From Lingula anatina (lineage: Eukaryota; Brachiopoda; Lingulata; Lingulida; Lingulidae): DNA of 64,000 nt. How positions within the stretch are numbered: the first letter of the stretch is position 1; each line of letters starts with the position of its first letter. The stretch lies in assembly GCF_001039355.2 (NCBI RefSeq), contig NW_019775524.1, positions 1,773,863-1,837,862 of the forward strand. The letters run 5' to 3'. A program made the position numbers and the translations under genes. The notes below the pieces were generated by a model. The model saw nothing but the letters and a program-made list of their open reading frames with translations, searched no databases and had not been told where the DNA came from. This document shows, in pieces, positions 63,331 through 64,000 of the stretch.

Positions 63331-63857
63331 TTGACGCAATGTTTCAGGTAATAGCACCACCATTACCATTACTTAAAACTTTCAAACAATATGCACAATC
63401 TCTTTACAATAGTAATATACTTAAATTATTTAAAGTCAAAGATATTGTGTAAATTCATGTTGTTTTCGATAAACCAGTGGACAAAAATAAATATTATCCT
63501 AAACAAGTTGAATGTGATAGGAGAGATCAGGGTTGCTTAGGATTACTCATGAAACCTCTTTACCAGCAGTCTGGCATGATTTTTTAAGCAATAAAATTGC
63601 TCATAGAGCAAAAAACCCTGCAAATGTTGTGAATTTTTTTAAATTTCAATTTACTTTCAGGAATCGTCCTGGGTCAAATCTGGTTGGGCCAATTTGGCCC
63701 ACTTGATCAAAAAAAGTGGGCCATTTTTAAAAAATGTGTGCCGTGAATTATTTAAAGATGCTACTACTCTGAAGTCCTAAATAATTGTAGTGTGTGGAAA
63801 AATCTTCCAAAATAACAAATTGTACTGTCCGAAAAAATTGTACTTAATGGAAAAATC
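63117..63857. other. Unassigned repeat-rich sequence
   Basis: This contains a C14 run (63173-63186), an (AT)n tract (63284-63326) and AT-rich sequence. Short open frames are present, but none has recognisable domains. The final bases after 63976 (CCAGGGCCGTAGCCTCCGGG) look like the start of another dispersed repeat cut by the window end. Confidence 0.35.
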
Positions 63858-64000
63858 TTTCAGAATTAATAATTGCACTATGCCGAATGCATTCTTTTTT
63901 AACCTGAGAGAAACCTGTTTTAAATATATATATATATTTACACAGAATCTACGCTCGTAGCAAGCAACTACATAACCAGGGCCGTAGCCTCCGGGGGGCA

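Noticed and set aside
1-64000. CRISPR arrays, operons, integrons or phage systems
   Set aside because: The window is intron-rich eukaryotic DNA; the tandem repeats have no spacer-repeat structure and the YqaJ fragment is part of a eukaryotic mobile gene relic.

Overview
The window is animal nuclear DNA. It is AT-rich, its genes are cut by many GT-AG introns, and it carries (AT)n tracts and several non-autonomous transposon families. The conserved genes are metazoan. Diverged CTTGAAATTGACCTTTGACC-type repeats and a SWIM/YqaJ mobile gene of a kind common in molluscs, annelids and brachiopods suggest a marine lophotrochozoan. The lineage is an inference; the species cannot be read from the sequence. 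Eight protein-coding genes were rebuilt exon by exon, with splice phases that agree at every junction.

Layout. At 0-2.5 kb there is a possible terminal exon of an unrecognised gene and a Penelope-like retroelement relic, both weakly supported, the relic carrying a hammerhead-ribozyme-like motif. DNAJC30-like (minus, 2752-4253) and BUD23 (plus, 6657-11230) lie head to head, as I recall they do in human 7q11.23. ARPC3 (minus, 12126-14989) converges on BUD23 and lies head to head with GPN3 (plus, 15394-17929), sharing a 404-bp promoter with ETS and E-box motifs. From 18.2 to 27.7 kb is an island of dead mobile elements (DIRS-like retrotransposon, SWIM/YqaJ gene, LINE tail) framed by direct repeats of about 0.5 kb. 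A PPM1D/Wip1-type phosphatase (minus, 28758-32944) faces a cytospin gene, SPECC1/SPECC1L (plus, coding 39220-51951, probable 5' UTR exons from about 33.3 kb). ZSWIM7 (minus, 55344-58393) and a small secreted discoidin-domain protein (plus, 59761-60609) follow. The last 10 kb is dense with hairpin MITEs, a tRNA-derived SINE and recent duplications, one of which is probably an assembly artefact at an N.

The genes do not form one pathway. BUD23 methylates 18S rRNA, GPN3 helps assemble RNA polymerase II, ARPC3 and cytospin act on actin and microtubules, DNAJC30 is mitochondrial, PPM1D damps the DNA-damage response, and ZSWIM7 works with RAD51 paralogues. The locus is mainly informative for conserved gene pairs and for small structural events.

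The most unusual observation is that two unrelated genes carry short in-frame tandem duplications lying exactly across a 5' splice site: BUD23 exon 5 (63 bp, three copies) and PPM1D exon 4 (27 bp, two copies). Each duplication creates extra candidate donors. In BUD23 these would insert 21 or 42 residues; in PPM1D the extra donor would introduce a stop codon ahead of a metal-binding aspartate.
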